A DNA stretch of 64,000 nt from Roseovarius salincola (GTDB lineage: Bacteria; Pseudomonadota; Alphaproteobacteria; Rhodobacterales; Rhodobacteraceae). The stretch's first letter is position 1, and every line of letters starts with the position of its first letter. The notes under the pieces are model-generated. The model saw only the letters and a program-made list of their open reading frames with translations, was not told where the DNA came from and searched no databases. Where the stretch lies: assembly GCF_026891095.1 (NCBI RefSeq), contig NZ_JAPTNL010000011.1, forward strand, positions 61,819 through 125,818. The letters run 5' to 3'. Below, piece after piece: positions 34,531 through 43,646 of this stretch. The position numbers were made by a program, and so were the translations under genes.

Positions 34531-35609
34531 AGCGCCTCCTCGTATTCGGATTCGGCGGTGCTGTCATAAACGACGCCGCCGCCGACATTGAGCGTCACCT
34601 TTCCGTTTTCCACCAGCAGCGTCCGGATCGCCACGTTGAATTCCGAGCGCCCGTCCGGTGCGGCCCAGCCGATCGTGCCGCAATAGATGTCGCGCGCGCC
34701 GGGTTCGAGCGCGGCGAGGATCTCCATCGCGCGCAGCTTGGGCGCACCGGTGATCGAGCCGCAGGGAAACAGCGCATGGAAGATATCCGAAAGGCCGTGC
34801 CCCGATTGCATCCGTCCGGTGACGAGCGAGGTCATCTGGTGGACGGTCTCGTAGCTTTCCACCTTGAAGAGTTCCGGCACCCGCACGCTGCCGGGGGCGC
34901 AAATGCGGCTGAGATCGTTGCGCAACAGATCGACGATCATCAGGTTCTCGGCGCGGTTCTTTTCGTCGGTGGCCAGGAACATCTTGCGATGCACATCCTC
35001 GACGGGGTCGTCGCTGCGCGGCTGCGTGCCTTTCATCGGGCGGGTTTCGATACCGCCATCTGCATCGGTGCGAAAGAACAGCTCGGGCGAGCGCGACAGG
35101 ATCGCGGGCAGATCGCCCGCGTCGATCAGCGCGCCGAAGCGCACCGGTTGCACGCCGCACAGGGCGGCGTAGAGCGCCTCGGGGGCGGTGCCGGTCCGCA
35201 TTGTCAGGGGAAAGGTCAGGTTCGCCTGATAGATGTCACCCGCACAGATATAGTCATGCACGGTTTGAAAGGCCGCCGCGTAATCGGCCTCCGACCAGAG
35301 CGGGCGCATGTCGGACAATCCGGCAGGCGCGGGCGTCAGCGGCGGCGCGGAGTCGGGCGCGTTGTAAACCCCGAACTGCAAGAGCGGCAGGCGGCGGGTT
35401 TTCGGCATGAACGGCGCGAGGCGAGGTTCCAGCGCATAGCCCAGCTCATAGCTGGCGAAACCGGCAAGCCATGCGCCTTGGGCGCGCGCACAATCGAGAT
35501 CGGCCATTGCATCCGGCACCTCATCGGGATGCGACGCGCTTATGATCCGCTGGGGGGCCGCGAAAAGGGCGGCGCTGCCCTCGGGTCCATGATCGAAGCG
35601 AATCTGCAA
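34485..35609 (-). CDS. pabB: Aminodeoxychorismate synthase component I
   Basis: 374 residues from a TTG at 35609, chosen because GGGGG stands 6 bp upstream and family similarity (IRFDHGPEGSAALFAAP) begins there; no ATG is suitable. The chorismate-binding domain contains SRSPELFF, RPMKGTQPRS and the final GGGVVYDSTAESEYEEAL. K193 in PMKGT is the residue that separates PabB from anthranilate synthase (which has PIAGT). It makes 4-amino-4-deoxychorismate with a glutaminase partner (PabA) that is not in this window. Confidence 0.9.
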   Translation of the reverse strand: MQIRFDHGPEGSAALFAAPQRIISASHPDEVPDAMADLDCARAQGAWLAGFASYELGYALEPRLAPFMPKTRRLPLLQFGVYNAPDSAPPLTPAPAGLSDMRPLWSEADYAAAFQTVHDYICAGDIYQANLTFPLTMRTGTAPEALYAALCGVQPVRFGALIDAGDLPAILSRSPELFFRTDADGGIETRPMKGTQPRSDDPVEDVHRKMFLATDEKNRAENLMIVDLLRNDLSRICAPGSVRVPELFKVESYETVHQMTSLVTGRMQSGHGLSDIFHALFPCGSITGAPKLRAMEILAALEPGARDIYCGTIGWAAPDGRSEFNVAIRTLLVENGKVTLNVGGGVVYDSTAESEYEEALWKARFARRLPMTSG

Positions 35610-35797
35610 CGGGTGCCCCCTGCCTTGCCGTGGTGGGTGGTATCTAAAGCCTGAGCGCCTGTTTGACACCCTCAAAAGCGGCCAATGACCCCGGTTTTGC
35701 GATCCCCCTTGCAAGCCTGCCTGTGATGGATATAACCGCCAACAATTTGAGCGCGGGCAGCAATCGCCTGCGCCCGATCAGCTGCCCGGGGATCACC

Positions 35798-38700
35798 ATG
35801 CCGAAAAGAACCGACATCTCGTCCATCATGATCATCGGGGCGGGCCCGATCATTATCGGGCAGGCCTGCGAGTTCGACTATTCGGGCGCACAGGCCTGCA
35901 AGGCGCTGCGCGAGGAAGGATACCGGGTGATCCTGGTCAATTCGAACCCCGCCACGATCATGACCGATCCGGGGCTGGCCGACGCCACCTATATCGAGCC
36001 GATTACCCCCGAGATCGTCGCCAGGATCATCGAGAAGGAACGCCCCGACGCGCTGTTGCCCACGATGGGCGGGCAGACCGGGCTCAATACCGCGCTGGCG
36101 GTGGCCGATATGGGCGTGCTCGAGAAATTCGGCGTCGAGCTGATCGGCGCCAACCGCGAGGCCATCGAGATGGCCGAGGATCGCAAGCTGTTCCGCGAGG
36201 CGATGGACCGGCTGGGGATCGAGAATCCGGCAGCGACCATCGCCAACACGCTTGACGAGGCGATGGCGGCCATTGAAACGGTCGGTCTGCCGGCGATCAT
36301 CCGGCCCGCCTACACGCTGGGCGGCACCGGCGGCGGCGTGGCGTATAACCGCGACGATTACGAACGGATCTGCAAATCGGGGCTCGATGCCTCGCCGGTC
36401 AGCCAGATCCTGATCGACGAATCCCTGCTGGGTTGGAAAGAGTTCGAGATGGAGGTCGTGCGCGACAAGGCGGATAACGCCATCATCGTCTGCGCCATCG
36501 AGAATATCGACCCGATGGGCGTGCATACAGGCGATTCGATCACCGTTGCCCCGGCGCTGACCCTGACCGACAAGGAATACCAGATCATGCGCAACGGCAG
36601 CATCGCCGTACTGCGCGAGATCGGCGTCGAAACCGGGGGGTCGAACGTGCAGTGGGCCATCGACCCCGAAAGCGGCCGGATGGTGGTGATCGAGATGAAT
36701 CCGCGCGTGTCGCGTTCCTCGGCGCTGGCCTCGAAGGCGACGGGGTTCCCGATTGCCAAGATCGCGGCCAAGCTGGCGGTCGGCTACACGCTGGACGAGC
36801 TGGACAATGACATCACCAAGGTCACGCCCGCCAGCTTCGAGCCGACCATCGACTATGTCGTGACCAAGATCCCGCGCTTCGCCTTCGAGAAATTCCCCGG
36901 CTCCGAGCCGACCCTGACCACGGCGATGAAATCGGTGGGCGAGGGCATGGCGATCGGGCGCACGATCCACGAGTCGCTGCAAAAGGCGCTGGCCTCGATG
37001 GAAACCGGGCTGAGCGGTTTCGACGAGATCGAGATCGAGGGCGCCCCCGACAAGGCTCCCGTGATCAAGGCGCTGAGCCGTCAGACGCCCGACCGCCTGC
37101 GCACCATCGCCCAGGCCATGCGCCACGGGCTGAGCGACGACGAGATCCAGGCCGCCACGGCCTATGACCCCTGGTTCCTGGCCCGGATCCGCGAGATCGT
37201 GGATGCCGAGGAGCAGGTGCGCGCCGACGGGTTGCCGCAGGACGCGGCCGGGCTGCGCGCGCTCAAGATGCTGGGCTTCACCGATGCGCGGCTGGCGATG
37301 CTGACCGGGTTCACCGAAGCCGATGTGCGCCGCCGCCGCGTCGCCGAGGGCGTCACCGCCGTGTTCAAGCGCATCGACACCTGCGCTGCCGAATTCGAGG
37401 CGCAGACCCCCTATATGTATTCCACATACGAAGCCCCCATGATGGGCGAGGTGGAATGCGAGGCGCGCCCGAGCGAGCGCAAGAAGGTGGTCATCCTGGG
37501 CGGCGGCCCCAACCGGATCGGCCAGGGGATCGAGTTCGATTACTGCTGCTGTCATGCCTGTTTCGCGCTGAGCGATGCGGGCTACGAGACCATCATGATC
37601 AACTGCAACCCCGAGACGGTCTCGACCGATTACGATACCTCGGACCGCTTGTATTTCGAGCCGCTGACCTTCGAGCATGTGATGGAAATACTGCGTATCG
37701 AGCAGGAAAACGGCACGCTGCACGGCGTGATCGTGCAGTTCGGCGGGCAGACCCCGCTGAAGCTGGCCAATGCGCTGGAGGCCGAGGGCATCCCGATCCT
37801 GGGCACCTCGCCAGACATGATCGACCTGGCCGAGGACCGCGAGCGGTTCCAGGCGCTGGTCAACCAGCTCAAGCTGAAGCAACCCAAGAACGGCATCGCG
37901 CATTCCGATGCCGAAGCCCTTGAAATCGCTGAAAGTATCGGCTTTCCGCTGGTAATCCGCCCGTCCTATGTTCTGGGCGGGCGCGCGATGGAGATCGTGC
38001 GCGACATGGCCCATCTGGAGCGCTACATCGCCGAGGCGGTGGTGGTGTCGGGCAAGAGCCCGGTGCTGCTGGATGGTTATCTGTCGGGCGCGATCGAATG
38101 CGATGTGGACGCGCTTTGCGATGGCGAGGCGGTGCATGTGGCCGGTATCATGCAGCATATCGAAGAGGCCGGGGTGCATTCGGGCGACAGTGCCTGTTCG
38201 CTGCCCCCCTATTCGCTGAGCGACGAGACGATTGCCGAAATTCACCGCCAGACCAAGGCATTGGCCAAGGGACTTAATGTGCGCGGGCTGATGAACGTGC
38301 AATTCGCGGTCAAGGGTGACGACATCTACCTGATCGAGGTGAACCCGCGTGCCAGCCGCACGGTGCCCTTCGTCGCAAAGGCGACGGACTCGGCCATTGC
38401 CTCGATTGCCGCCCGGCTGATGGCGGGTGAGCCGCTGTCGAATTTTCCGCATCGCGGCCCCTACCCCGCCGACACCAAACCGGGCACCCTGCCGATGGCC
38501 GACCAGATGACGCTGGCCGATCCGGCGATGCCATGGTTCTCGGTCAAGGAGGCGGTGATGCCCTTCGCGCGCTTCCCCGGCGTGGATACGATTCTTGGCC
38601 CCGAGATGCGCTCGACCGGCGAGGTGATGGGCTGGGACGTGTCCTTCGCGCGCGCCTTCCTCAAGGCGCAGATGGGCGCGGGCGCCGACCTGCCCGAGGG

Positions 38701-39094
38701 CGGCACGGTGTTCTTCTCGATCAAGGACTCGGACAAGACCCCGCAACTGGTCGAAACCGCGCAATTGCTGGTCGACCTGGGCTTTTCGCTGATCGCCACG
38801 CGCGGCACCGCCGGTTTCCTGGGCGAGCACAATATCGCCTGCGAGGTGGTCAACAAGGTCTATGAGGGGCGGCCCAACATCGTGGACATGCTCAAGGACG
38901 GGCAGATCGCGCTGGTGATGAATACGACCGAAGGGGCGCAGGCGGTCGAGGACAGCCGCGAGATTCGCTCGGTTGCGCTTTATGACAAGATCCCTTACTT
39001 CACCACCGCAGCCGGGGCCCATGCCGCAGCGCAGGCGATGAAGGCGCGACAGGACGGTGAATTGAAGGTGATGCCGCTTCAGGGGCCATCCTGA
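35798..39094 (+). CDS. carB: Carbamoyl-phosphate synthase large subunit
   Basis: 1098 residues from ATG 35798 (GGGGA upstream); an open extension to 35663 is rejected since similarity starts at [20 protein letters not shown]. It has two ATP-grasp halves: carboxyphosphate domain (residues ~1-400, with [17 protein letters not shown]), oligomerisation domain (~400-555), carbamoyl-phosphate domain (~556-935, with [16 protein letters not shown]) and the C-terminal MGS-like allosteric domain ([19 protein letters not shown]). It makes carbamoyl phosphate for pyrimidines and arginine. The small subunit carA is not adjacent. Confidence 0.97.
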   Translation: MPKRTDISSIMIIGAGPIIIGQACEFDYSGAQACKALREEGYRVILVNSNPATIMTDPGLADATYIEPITPEIVARIIEKERPDALLPTMGGQTGLNTALAVADMGVLEKFGVELIGANREAIEMAEDRKLFREAMDRLGIENPAATIANTLDEAMAAIETVGLPAIIRPAYTLGGTGGGVAYNRDDYERICKSGLDASPVSQILIDESLLGWKEFEMEVVRDKADNAIIVCAIENIDPMGVHTGDSITVAPALTLTDKEYQIMRNGSIAVLREIGVETGGSNVQWAIDPESGRMVVIEMNPRVSRSSALASKATGFPIAKIAAKLAVGYTLDELDNDITKVTPASFEPTIDYVVTKIPRFAFEKFPGSEPTLTTAMKSVGEGMAIGRTIHESLQKALASMETGLSGFDEIEIEGAPDKAPVIKALSRQTPDRLRTIAQAMRHGLSDDEIQAATAYDPWFLARIREIVDAEEQVRADGLPQDAAGLRALKMLGFTDARLAMLTGFTEADVRRRRVAEGVTAVFKRIDTCAAEFEAQTPYMYSTYEAPMMGEVECEARPSERKKVVILGGGPNRIGQGIEFDYCCCHACFALSDAGYETIMINCNPETVSTDYDTSDRLYFEPLTFEHVMEILRIEQENGTLHGVIVQFGGQTPLKLANALEAEGIPILGTSPDMIDLAEDRERFQALVNQLKLKQPKNGIAHSDAEALEIAESIGFPLVIRPSYVLGGRAMEIVRDMAHLERYIAEAVVVSGKSPVLLDGYLSGAIECDVDALCDGEAVHVAGIMQHIEEAGVHSGDSACSLPPYSLSDETIAEIHRQTKALAKGLNVRGLMNVQFAVKGDDIYLIEVNPRASRTVPFVAKATDSAIASIAARLMAGEPLSNFPHRGPYPADTKPGTLPMADQMTLADPAMPWFSVKEAVMPFARFPGVDTILGPEMRSTGEVMGWDVSFARAFLKAQMGAGADLPEGGTVFFSIKDSDKTPQLVETAQLLVDLGFSLIATRGTAGFLGEHNIACEVVNKVYEGRPNIVDMLKDGQIALVMNTTEGAQAVEDSREIRSVALYDKIPYFTTAAGAHAAAQAMKARQDGELKVMPLQGPS

Positions 39095-39228
39095 TCCAGT
39101 TCAGGGTGCTTCAAGCAAGGCGTTGATTTAGTTGAATTTAATTCGGCATGGCATCACATCGCGACGAGCTATGCTGTGCGACCGGGGCAGCATTGCAGGA
39201 ATTTCATCGCTTTTTGTGCGTTTTTGTA

Positions 39229-39256
39229 TTGCGCAATCCGAATTTTCGATTATCTG
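39229..39256 (+). promoter_or_regulatory. Candidate promoter of the 39-residue membrane protein gene
   Basis: TTGCGC, 16-bp spacer, TATCTG in an AT-rich stretch unlike the surrounding coding DNA, about 60 bp upstream of ATG 39317. Weak match, supported by the position and the terminator after the gene. Confidence 0.4.
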
Positions 39257-39316
39257 CGAATTACGGACGCTCTGGCGCCCGCTAAAACCGCAAACTCGAA
39301 TTTTCAGGAGGCCACT

Positions 39317-39436
39317 ATGACACGCGATGAACTGAACCGCGAATTGCGTATGCACAGTGCTTCCTGGCCGGCGGTCCTCATCGTATATGGCGTCATCTTC
39401 GGAACGATGGTGCTTACGGCGATGTCCATCACCTGA
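39317..39436 (+). CDS. Small single-pass membrane protein, 39 residues
   Basis: ATG 39317 preceded by CAGGAGG at ideal spacing. A short charged N-terminus (MTRDELNRELRMHSASW) is followed by one membrane helix (PAVLIVYGVIFGTMVLTAMS). It has its own candidate promoter and a strong terminator 60 bp after the stop, and sits alone between carB and the ABC operon, which supports a real small gene. I do not recognise a family. Confidence 0.72.
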   Translation: MTRDELNRELRMHSASWPAVLIVYGVIFGTMVLTAMSIT

Positions 39437-39498
39437 TCCAGGGCAGCACGAACCGGGCGCTACGATCAAGCCCCGGTCGCGTATTCAAGACATAGTCA

Positions 39499-39529
39499 CG
39501 GCGGATGGCACAAGCCATCCGCCGTTTTT
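39499..39529 (+). terminator. Rho-independent terminator after the 39-residue gene
   Basis: 10-bp perfect stem CGGCGGATGG / CCATCCGCCG, 6-nt loop, then TTTTT. It points along the plus strand, ending transcripts of the small membrane protein gene (and possibly carB read-through) before the convergent ABC operon. Confidence 0.9.
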
Positions 39530-39541
39530 CGTCGTCCCCCG

Positions 39542-41224
39542 TCACTTGCTGATACGCGAATCCTCTGGGTCGATCCGTGCCGATGCCGCGTCGCCGATAT
39601 TGTCGACGCCGCGCTCCTCCAGAAGGGTGGTCAGCCAGTCCGGGTCCATCTCGGGCACCGAGCTGAGCAACAGGTCGGTATAGGGATGGTGGGGTGGCGT
39701 GAACATCTCTTCCTTGGGTCCCTGTTCAACCACCTTGCCATGCTGCATCACGACCACCTCGTCGGCGATGGCCCGCACGGTCGCAAGGTCATGGGTGATG
39801 AACATGTAGGCCAAGTTCAGCTCTTTCTGAAGGCGGTTCAGCAGTTTGAGGATTCCTTCGGCCACCAGCTGATCGAGCGCCGAGGTCACCTCGTCGCAGA
39901 TGATGAAGGTCGGGTCCGCCGCCAATGCGCGCGCGATCCCGATCCGCTGCTTCTGCCCGCCCGACAGTTCGGGGGGATAGCGGTTGTAATACTGCGAGGG
40001 CTCCAGTTCGATCAGGTCGAGCAGTTCATCGACGCGGTTCTTGAGCTTGCCGCCCTTGAGCCCGTGATAGAACTGCGCCGGGCGACCGATGATCTCGGCG
40101 ATCTTGACCTTGGGATTGAGCGCGGTATCGGCCATCTGATAGATCATCTGGCACTGCCTGAGCTGTTCCCTGCTTCGGTTGTGATAATCCGGCGGAAAAG
40201 GTTCGCCCTTGAACAGCACCTCGCCTTCCATCGGCGGCAGCAGCCCGGTGATGACGCGCGCGGTGGTCGATTTGCCCGAGCCCGATTCGCCCACCACGGC
40301 GACGGTCATGCCCTCGTAGATATCAAAGCTGACATCATCCAGCACCTTGACCCCACCGGTATAGGCTGCATCCACGTTCTTGACCGAGATCAGCGGCGTG
40401 GCGCCTTCGGGGCGCGATTTCTGCTCGCGCTTGAGACTGCGCACCGCCCAGAGGCTCTTGGTGTAATCCTCCTTGGGATTGTCGAGCATCTCTTTGGTGG
40501 GCGCTTCCTCGACCTCTTCGCCCTTGAGCAGCACCTTGATCGTGTCTGCCATCTGCGCCACCACCGCAAGGTCATGGGTGATGTAGATCGCGGCGGTGTT
40601 GAACTGATCCACGATATCGCGGATTGCCGCCAGAACCTCGATCTGGGTGGTCACGTCAAGCGCGGTCGTGGGCTCGTCGAAGATGATGAGGTCAGGCCGG
40701 CATGACATGGCCATCGCGGTCATTGCGCGCTGCAACTGACCGCCCGACACCTGGTGAGGATAGCGAAAGCCGATCTCCTCGGGATTGGGAAGGCGCAGAC
40801 GGTTGTAAAGCTCGATCGCGTCCTCCTGCGCCTCGAGCCGCTTCTTGAGGCGATACTGAAGCGGTGCCTCGGTGTGCTGGTCGATGATCTTGTGCGCCGG
40901 ATTGAAGGACGCCGCCGCCGATTGCGCCACATAGGCGATGCGCGAGCCGCGCAGGCTGCGCCGTTCGGCTTCGGTGGCGGTGGTCAGTTCCATGCCGTCG
41001 AATTCGATCGACCCGCCCGAAATGCGCGTGCCGTCGCGGGCATAGCCCATGGCGGCTGCGCCGATGGTCGACTTGCCCGCGCCGGATTCGCCGATCAGGC
41101 CCAGAACCTCCCCGCGGTGGAGCGTCAGGTCGACACCCTTGATGATGTCGACCCATTGCTCGTCGGAATAGCCCTGTATCTGGAGATCCCTGATCTCGAG
41201 CAGGACATCTTTTGATTTGACCAT
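39542..41224 (-). CDS. Oligopeptide/dipeptide ABC transporter ATP-binding protein, two fused ATPase domains
   Basis: 560 residues with two complete nucleotide-binding domains. Domain 1 has Walker A GESGAGKST, signature VSGGQLQRA and Walker B LIIFDEPTTALD. Domain 2 (from about residue 280) has Walker A GESGSGKST, signature LSGGQKQRIGIARAL and FIICDEVTSALD. Each domain has the OppD/OppF-type ending; it is a DppD-DppF fusion, energising import by the two permeases upstream. It starts 2 bp after the stop of the second permease and is the last gene of the operon. Confidence 0.95.
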   Translation of the reverse strand: MVKSKDVLLEIRDLQIQGYSDEQWVDIIKGVDLTLHRGEVLGLIGESGAGKSTIGAAAMGYARDGTRISGGSIEFDGMELTTATEAERRSLRGSRIAYVAQSAAASFNPAHKIIDQHTEAPLQYRLKKRLEAQEDAIELYNRLRLPNPEEIGFRYPHQVSGGQLQRAMTAMAMSCRPDLIIFDEPTTALDVTTQIEVLAAIRDIVDQFNTAAIYITHDLAVVAQMADTIKVLLKGEEVEEAPTKEMLDNPKEDYTKSLWAVRSLKREQKSRPEGATPLISVKNVDAAYTGGVKVLDDVSFDIYEGMTVAVVGESGSGKSTTARVITGLLPPMEGEVLFKGEPFPPDYHNRSREQLRQCQMIYQMADTALNPKVKIAEIIGRPAQFYHGLKGGKLKNRVDELLDLIELEPSQYYNRYPPELSGGQKQRIGIARALAADPTFIICDEVTSALDQLVAEGILKLLNRLQKELNLAYMFITHDLATVRAIADEVVVMQHGKVVEQGPKEEMFTPPHHPYTDLLLSSVPEMDPDWLTTLLEERGVDNIGDAASARIDPEDSRISK

Positions 41225-41226
41225 GA

Positions 41227-42468
41227 TTATTGCTCCTTCAGACCGGAGGACCGGTGCAGCATCCAGTCGACCACGAAATTGACCGCAACGGTCAACAGCG
41301 CGATCGCCGCCGCCGGTATCAGCGGGGTGATGTCACCGAACGAGATGAGCGTCGCGTTCTCACGCACCATCGAGCCCCAGTCCGCCGTGGGCGGCTGGAT
41401 GCCGAGGCCGAGGAACGACAGGCCCGCGACCAACAGGAACACGAAGCAGAACTCCAGACCGAATTCGGCCACGAGGGGCGCAGTCGAGTTGGGAAGGATT
41501 TCGCGGCGTATAAGATACCACTTGCCCTCGCCCCGAAGTTTCGCCGCTTCGATATAATCCATCACAACGACATTGCCCGCGACCGCCCGCGTCAGGCGGA
41601 AGACCCGCGGCGCGTAGATGACGCCGACGACCATGATCAGGATCACCTCGGAAGGGTTGAACAGGATCAGCATCCCCGTCGAGAAACCGGCCGCGGCGGC
41701 CACCAGGACCGCGAGACCGATCACCCAACTCATGATGTTGCTTTCGGCCCTCGCGATCACGACCAGAAGCCCGGTCACCATCGCGAAGACGAAGAGCAGC
41801 GCGAAACTGGTGGTATCGGTGGCCAGCGCACCGCCGAAGATCGACAGCATGAGCAGCGCAAAGATCAGCGACGGGATCGACATGATCACGTCCGACACCC
41901 GCCCGAGCACCTGGTCGAACCAGCCCCCCGTCGTGGCCGCCAGAAGCCCGGCAAGTGCGCCGAGGATAAAGGCCATCAAGGTGCCCGACAGCGCCAGAGA
42001 CACGGTATTGCGCGTGCCGTAGATGATCCTGCTGAAGATGTCGCGACCCAACTGGTCGGCGCCAAGCAGCATGCTGTCATCAGGTGGCGCAAAGGCGGTC
42101 GAGATCACCTCTGCCTCGCCATGCGGCGCGATCCAGGGCGCGAAGATGCCCGCGACCGCATAGGTGAAGATGACGAACAGGCCAAAGGCGGCCGTCAGGG
42201 GCGCCGTGCGCAGTTCCTTGGCCATGTTGTTCGAGGCGATGGCCACCAGGAACTCGCGAAAGGCGTAGGACACCATCGCGGCCAGTGCCAGCAACCCAGC
42301 GAGCAACGTCACGGTCTGAAGCGTCGAGGTGCCCCCGACGATCCCCAGCACGAAGGAAACCAGCGTGAAGGCAAAGATTGTCAGGAACCACGTGCGCTTG
42401 TCGAAATAGGCCGCAAGACAGGACGCCGTAAGCAGAAGGGCGTAAAAGCCGAATACGAAGTAGCTCAT
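41227..42468 (-). CDS. ABC transporter permease, DppC/OppC-like with extra membrane segments
   Basis: 413 residues against about 300 for ordinary DppC. The C-terminal core has the permease EAA loop (YIEAAKLRGEGKWYLIRREI, then LPNS) and GLSFLGLGIQPPTADWG. The additional length comes from about three hydrophobic segments at the N-terminus (residues 1-72) before the usual start (TAPLTAAFGLFVIFTYAVAG) and from an inserted pair around 215-265 (VFAMVTGLLVVIARA; VIGLAVLVAAAAGFSTGM). It pairs with the DppB-like permease. The expanded topology is shared by a subset of transporters and is odd enough to note. Confidence 0.9.
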   Translation of the reverse strand: MSYFVFGFYALLLTASCLAAYFDKRTWFLTIFAFTLVSFVLGIVGGTSTLQTVTLLAGLLALAAMVSYAFREFLVAIASNNMAKELRTAPLTAAFGLFVIFTYAVAGIFAPWIAPHGEAEVISTAFAPPDDSMLLGADQLGRDIFSRIIYGTRNTVSLALSGTLMAFILGALAGLLAATTGGWFDQVLGRVSDVIMSIPSLIFALLMLSIFGGALATDTTSFALLFVFAMVTGLLVVIARAESNIMSWVIGLAVLVAAAAGFSTGMLILFNPSEVILIMVVGVIYAPRVFRLTRAVAGNVVVMDYIEAAKLRGEGKWYLIRREILPNSTAPLVAEFGLEFCFVFLLVAGLSFLGLGIQPPTADWGSMVRENATLISFGDITPLIPAAAIALLTVAVNFVVDWMLHRSSGLKEQ

Positions 42469-42483
42469 TATTCCACCCTCCTC

Positions 42484-43440
42484 TTACTTCGGATGCCGCA
42501 AGCGCGGATTTGTCAGGATTGCGCCCACATCAGCTGCAAGATTGAGCAGGATGAAGGTCGCGGCGAAGATCAGGCATGCTGCCTGAACCACGGGGAAATC
42601 CCGTTTCGACACGTTGTCGACCAGCGCCTGGCCGATGCCGGGATAGACGAACACCACCTCGACCAGCACGACGCCGGTGATGAGGTAGGCAAGGTTCAAT
42701 GCGACCACGTTGATGATCGGTGCCCAGGCGTTCGGCAGGGCATGCCTGACGATCACCTTCCAGGGCGGCGTGCCCTTGAGCCGCGCCATCTCGATATAGG
42801 GCGAGGCCATCAGGTTGATGATCGCGGCCCGCGTCATCCGCATCATGTGGGCCGTCACCACCAGAACCAGCGTCAGCGCAGGCAGGAAGGTGCGGTGCAG
42901 CAGATCCCATAAGCTCATGTTCTGGCTCAGGCTCGCGATCGCAGGGAACATGCCCCAGTTCACCGAGAAGTAGAGGATCAGGATATAGCCCAGGAAGAAT
43001 TCGGGCGACGAAATCGAGGTCAGGGTCAACACATTGGCCACCCGGTCGAAGACCGTGTTGCGCAGCAGCGCGACCACGATCCCGAGGATGATCGCCAGCG
43101 GCACCGCGATGGCGGCGGCGTAGGTGGCAAGGAAAAGCGTGTTTCTGAACCGTTCGCCGATCAGCACGGAAACGCGCTCACCGGTCACGATGGAATTGCC
43201 GAAATCGAAGGTGACTGCACCTCCGAGCCACTCAAAGTATCGGACGATCGCTGGTTTATCGAGCCCCATCTCTCTGCGGAGCGCGGCAAGGTTCTCGTCG
43301 GTCGCGCCCTGGCCGAGCACCGCTTGCGCGATATCGCCGGGAAGAAGTTCGACCATGAAAAAGATGATTGCCGAGATCACCAGCAAAATAACGAGTCCGA
43401 GACCGAGCCGTTTGCCTATCAGCCCTAGAATGTCCCCCAT
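42484..43440 (-). CDS. ABC transporter permease, DppB/OppB-like
   Basis: 318 residues, six membrane helices. N-terminal hallmark ISAIIFFMVELLPGDIAQAV followed by the periplasmic loop (MGLDKPAIVRYFEWLGGAV), and the EAA loop MARLKGTPPWKVIVRHALPN with the late VEVVFVYPGIGQALVD. Forms the transport channel with the DppC-like subunit encoded 15 bp downstream. Confidence 0.94.
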   Translation of the reverse strand: MGDILGLIGKRLGLGLVILLVISAIIFFMVELLPGDIAQAVLGQGATDENLAALRREMGLDKPAIVRYFEWLGGAVTFDFGNSIVTGERVSVLIGERFRNTLFLATYAAAIAVPLAIILGIVVALLRNTVFDRVANVLTLTSISSPEFFLGYILILYFSVNWGMFPAIASLSQNMSLWDLLHRTFLPALTLVLVVTAHMMRMTRAAIINLMASPYIEMARLKGTPPWKVIVRHALPNAWAPIINVVALNLAYLITGVVLVEVVFVYPGIGQALVDNVSKRDFPVVQAACLIFAATFILLNLAADVGAILTNPRLRHPK

Positions 43441-43612
43441 CTGTCCCTCCTGCTGTCGTACTGACGGTGGCGTTGCATCAAAGCATCAAGCCGGCCAGCC
43501 GATCAATTTGTTCTTGTGCCTTTGCGATACGGCCCTCACGAGACCATGCCGAATGAGGCAGTTGGCCTGAACGCGGTGCTTTTTCTGAATTATGCCGCCC
43601 CAGGCAGTGAAA

Positions 43613-43635
43613 GACCCGGCGCGATGCGCCGGGTC
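43613..43635 (-). terminator. Hairpin after the ABC substrate-binding protein gene
   Basis: 10-bp perfect stem GACCCGGCGC / GCGCCGGGTC with a 3-nt loop, followed on the minus strand by TTTC. It lies 11 bp after the binding-protein stop and 170 bp before the permeases. Probably partial termination, letting the binding protein be made in excess over the rest of the transporter. Confidence 0.8.
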
Positions 43636-43646
43636 GGTCGTCTTGT

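Noticed and set aside
35672..39022. 1116-residue open frame antisense to carB
   Set aside because: High-GC third-position shadow of carB; its translation is His/Arg/Gln/Asp-rich with no family pattern, while carB on the other strand is unmistakable.
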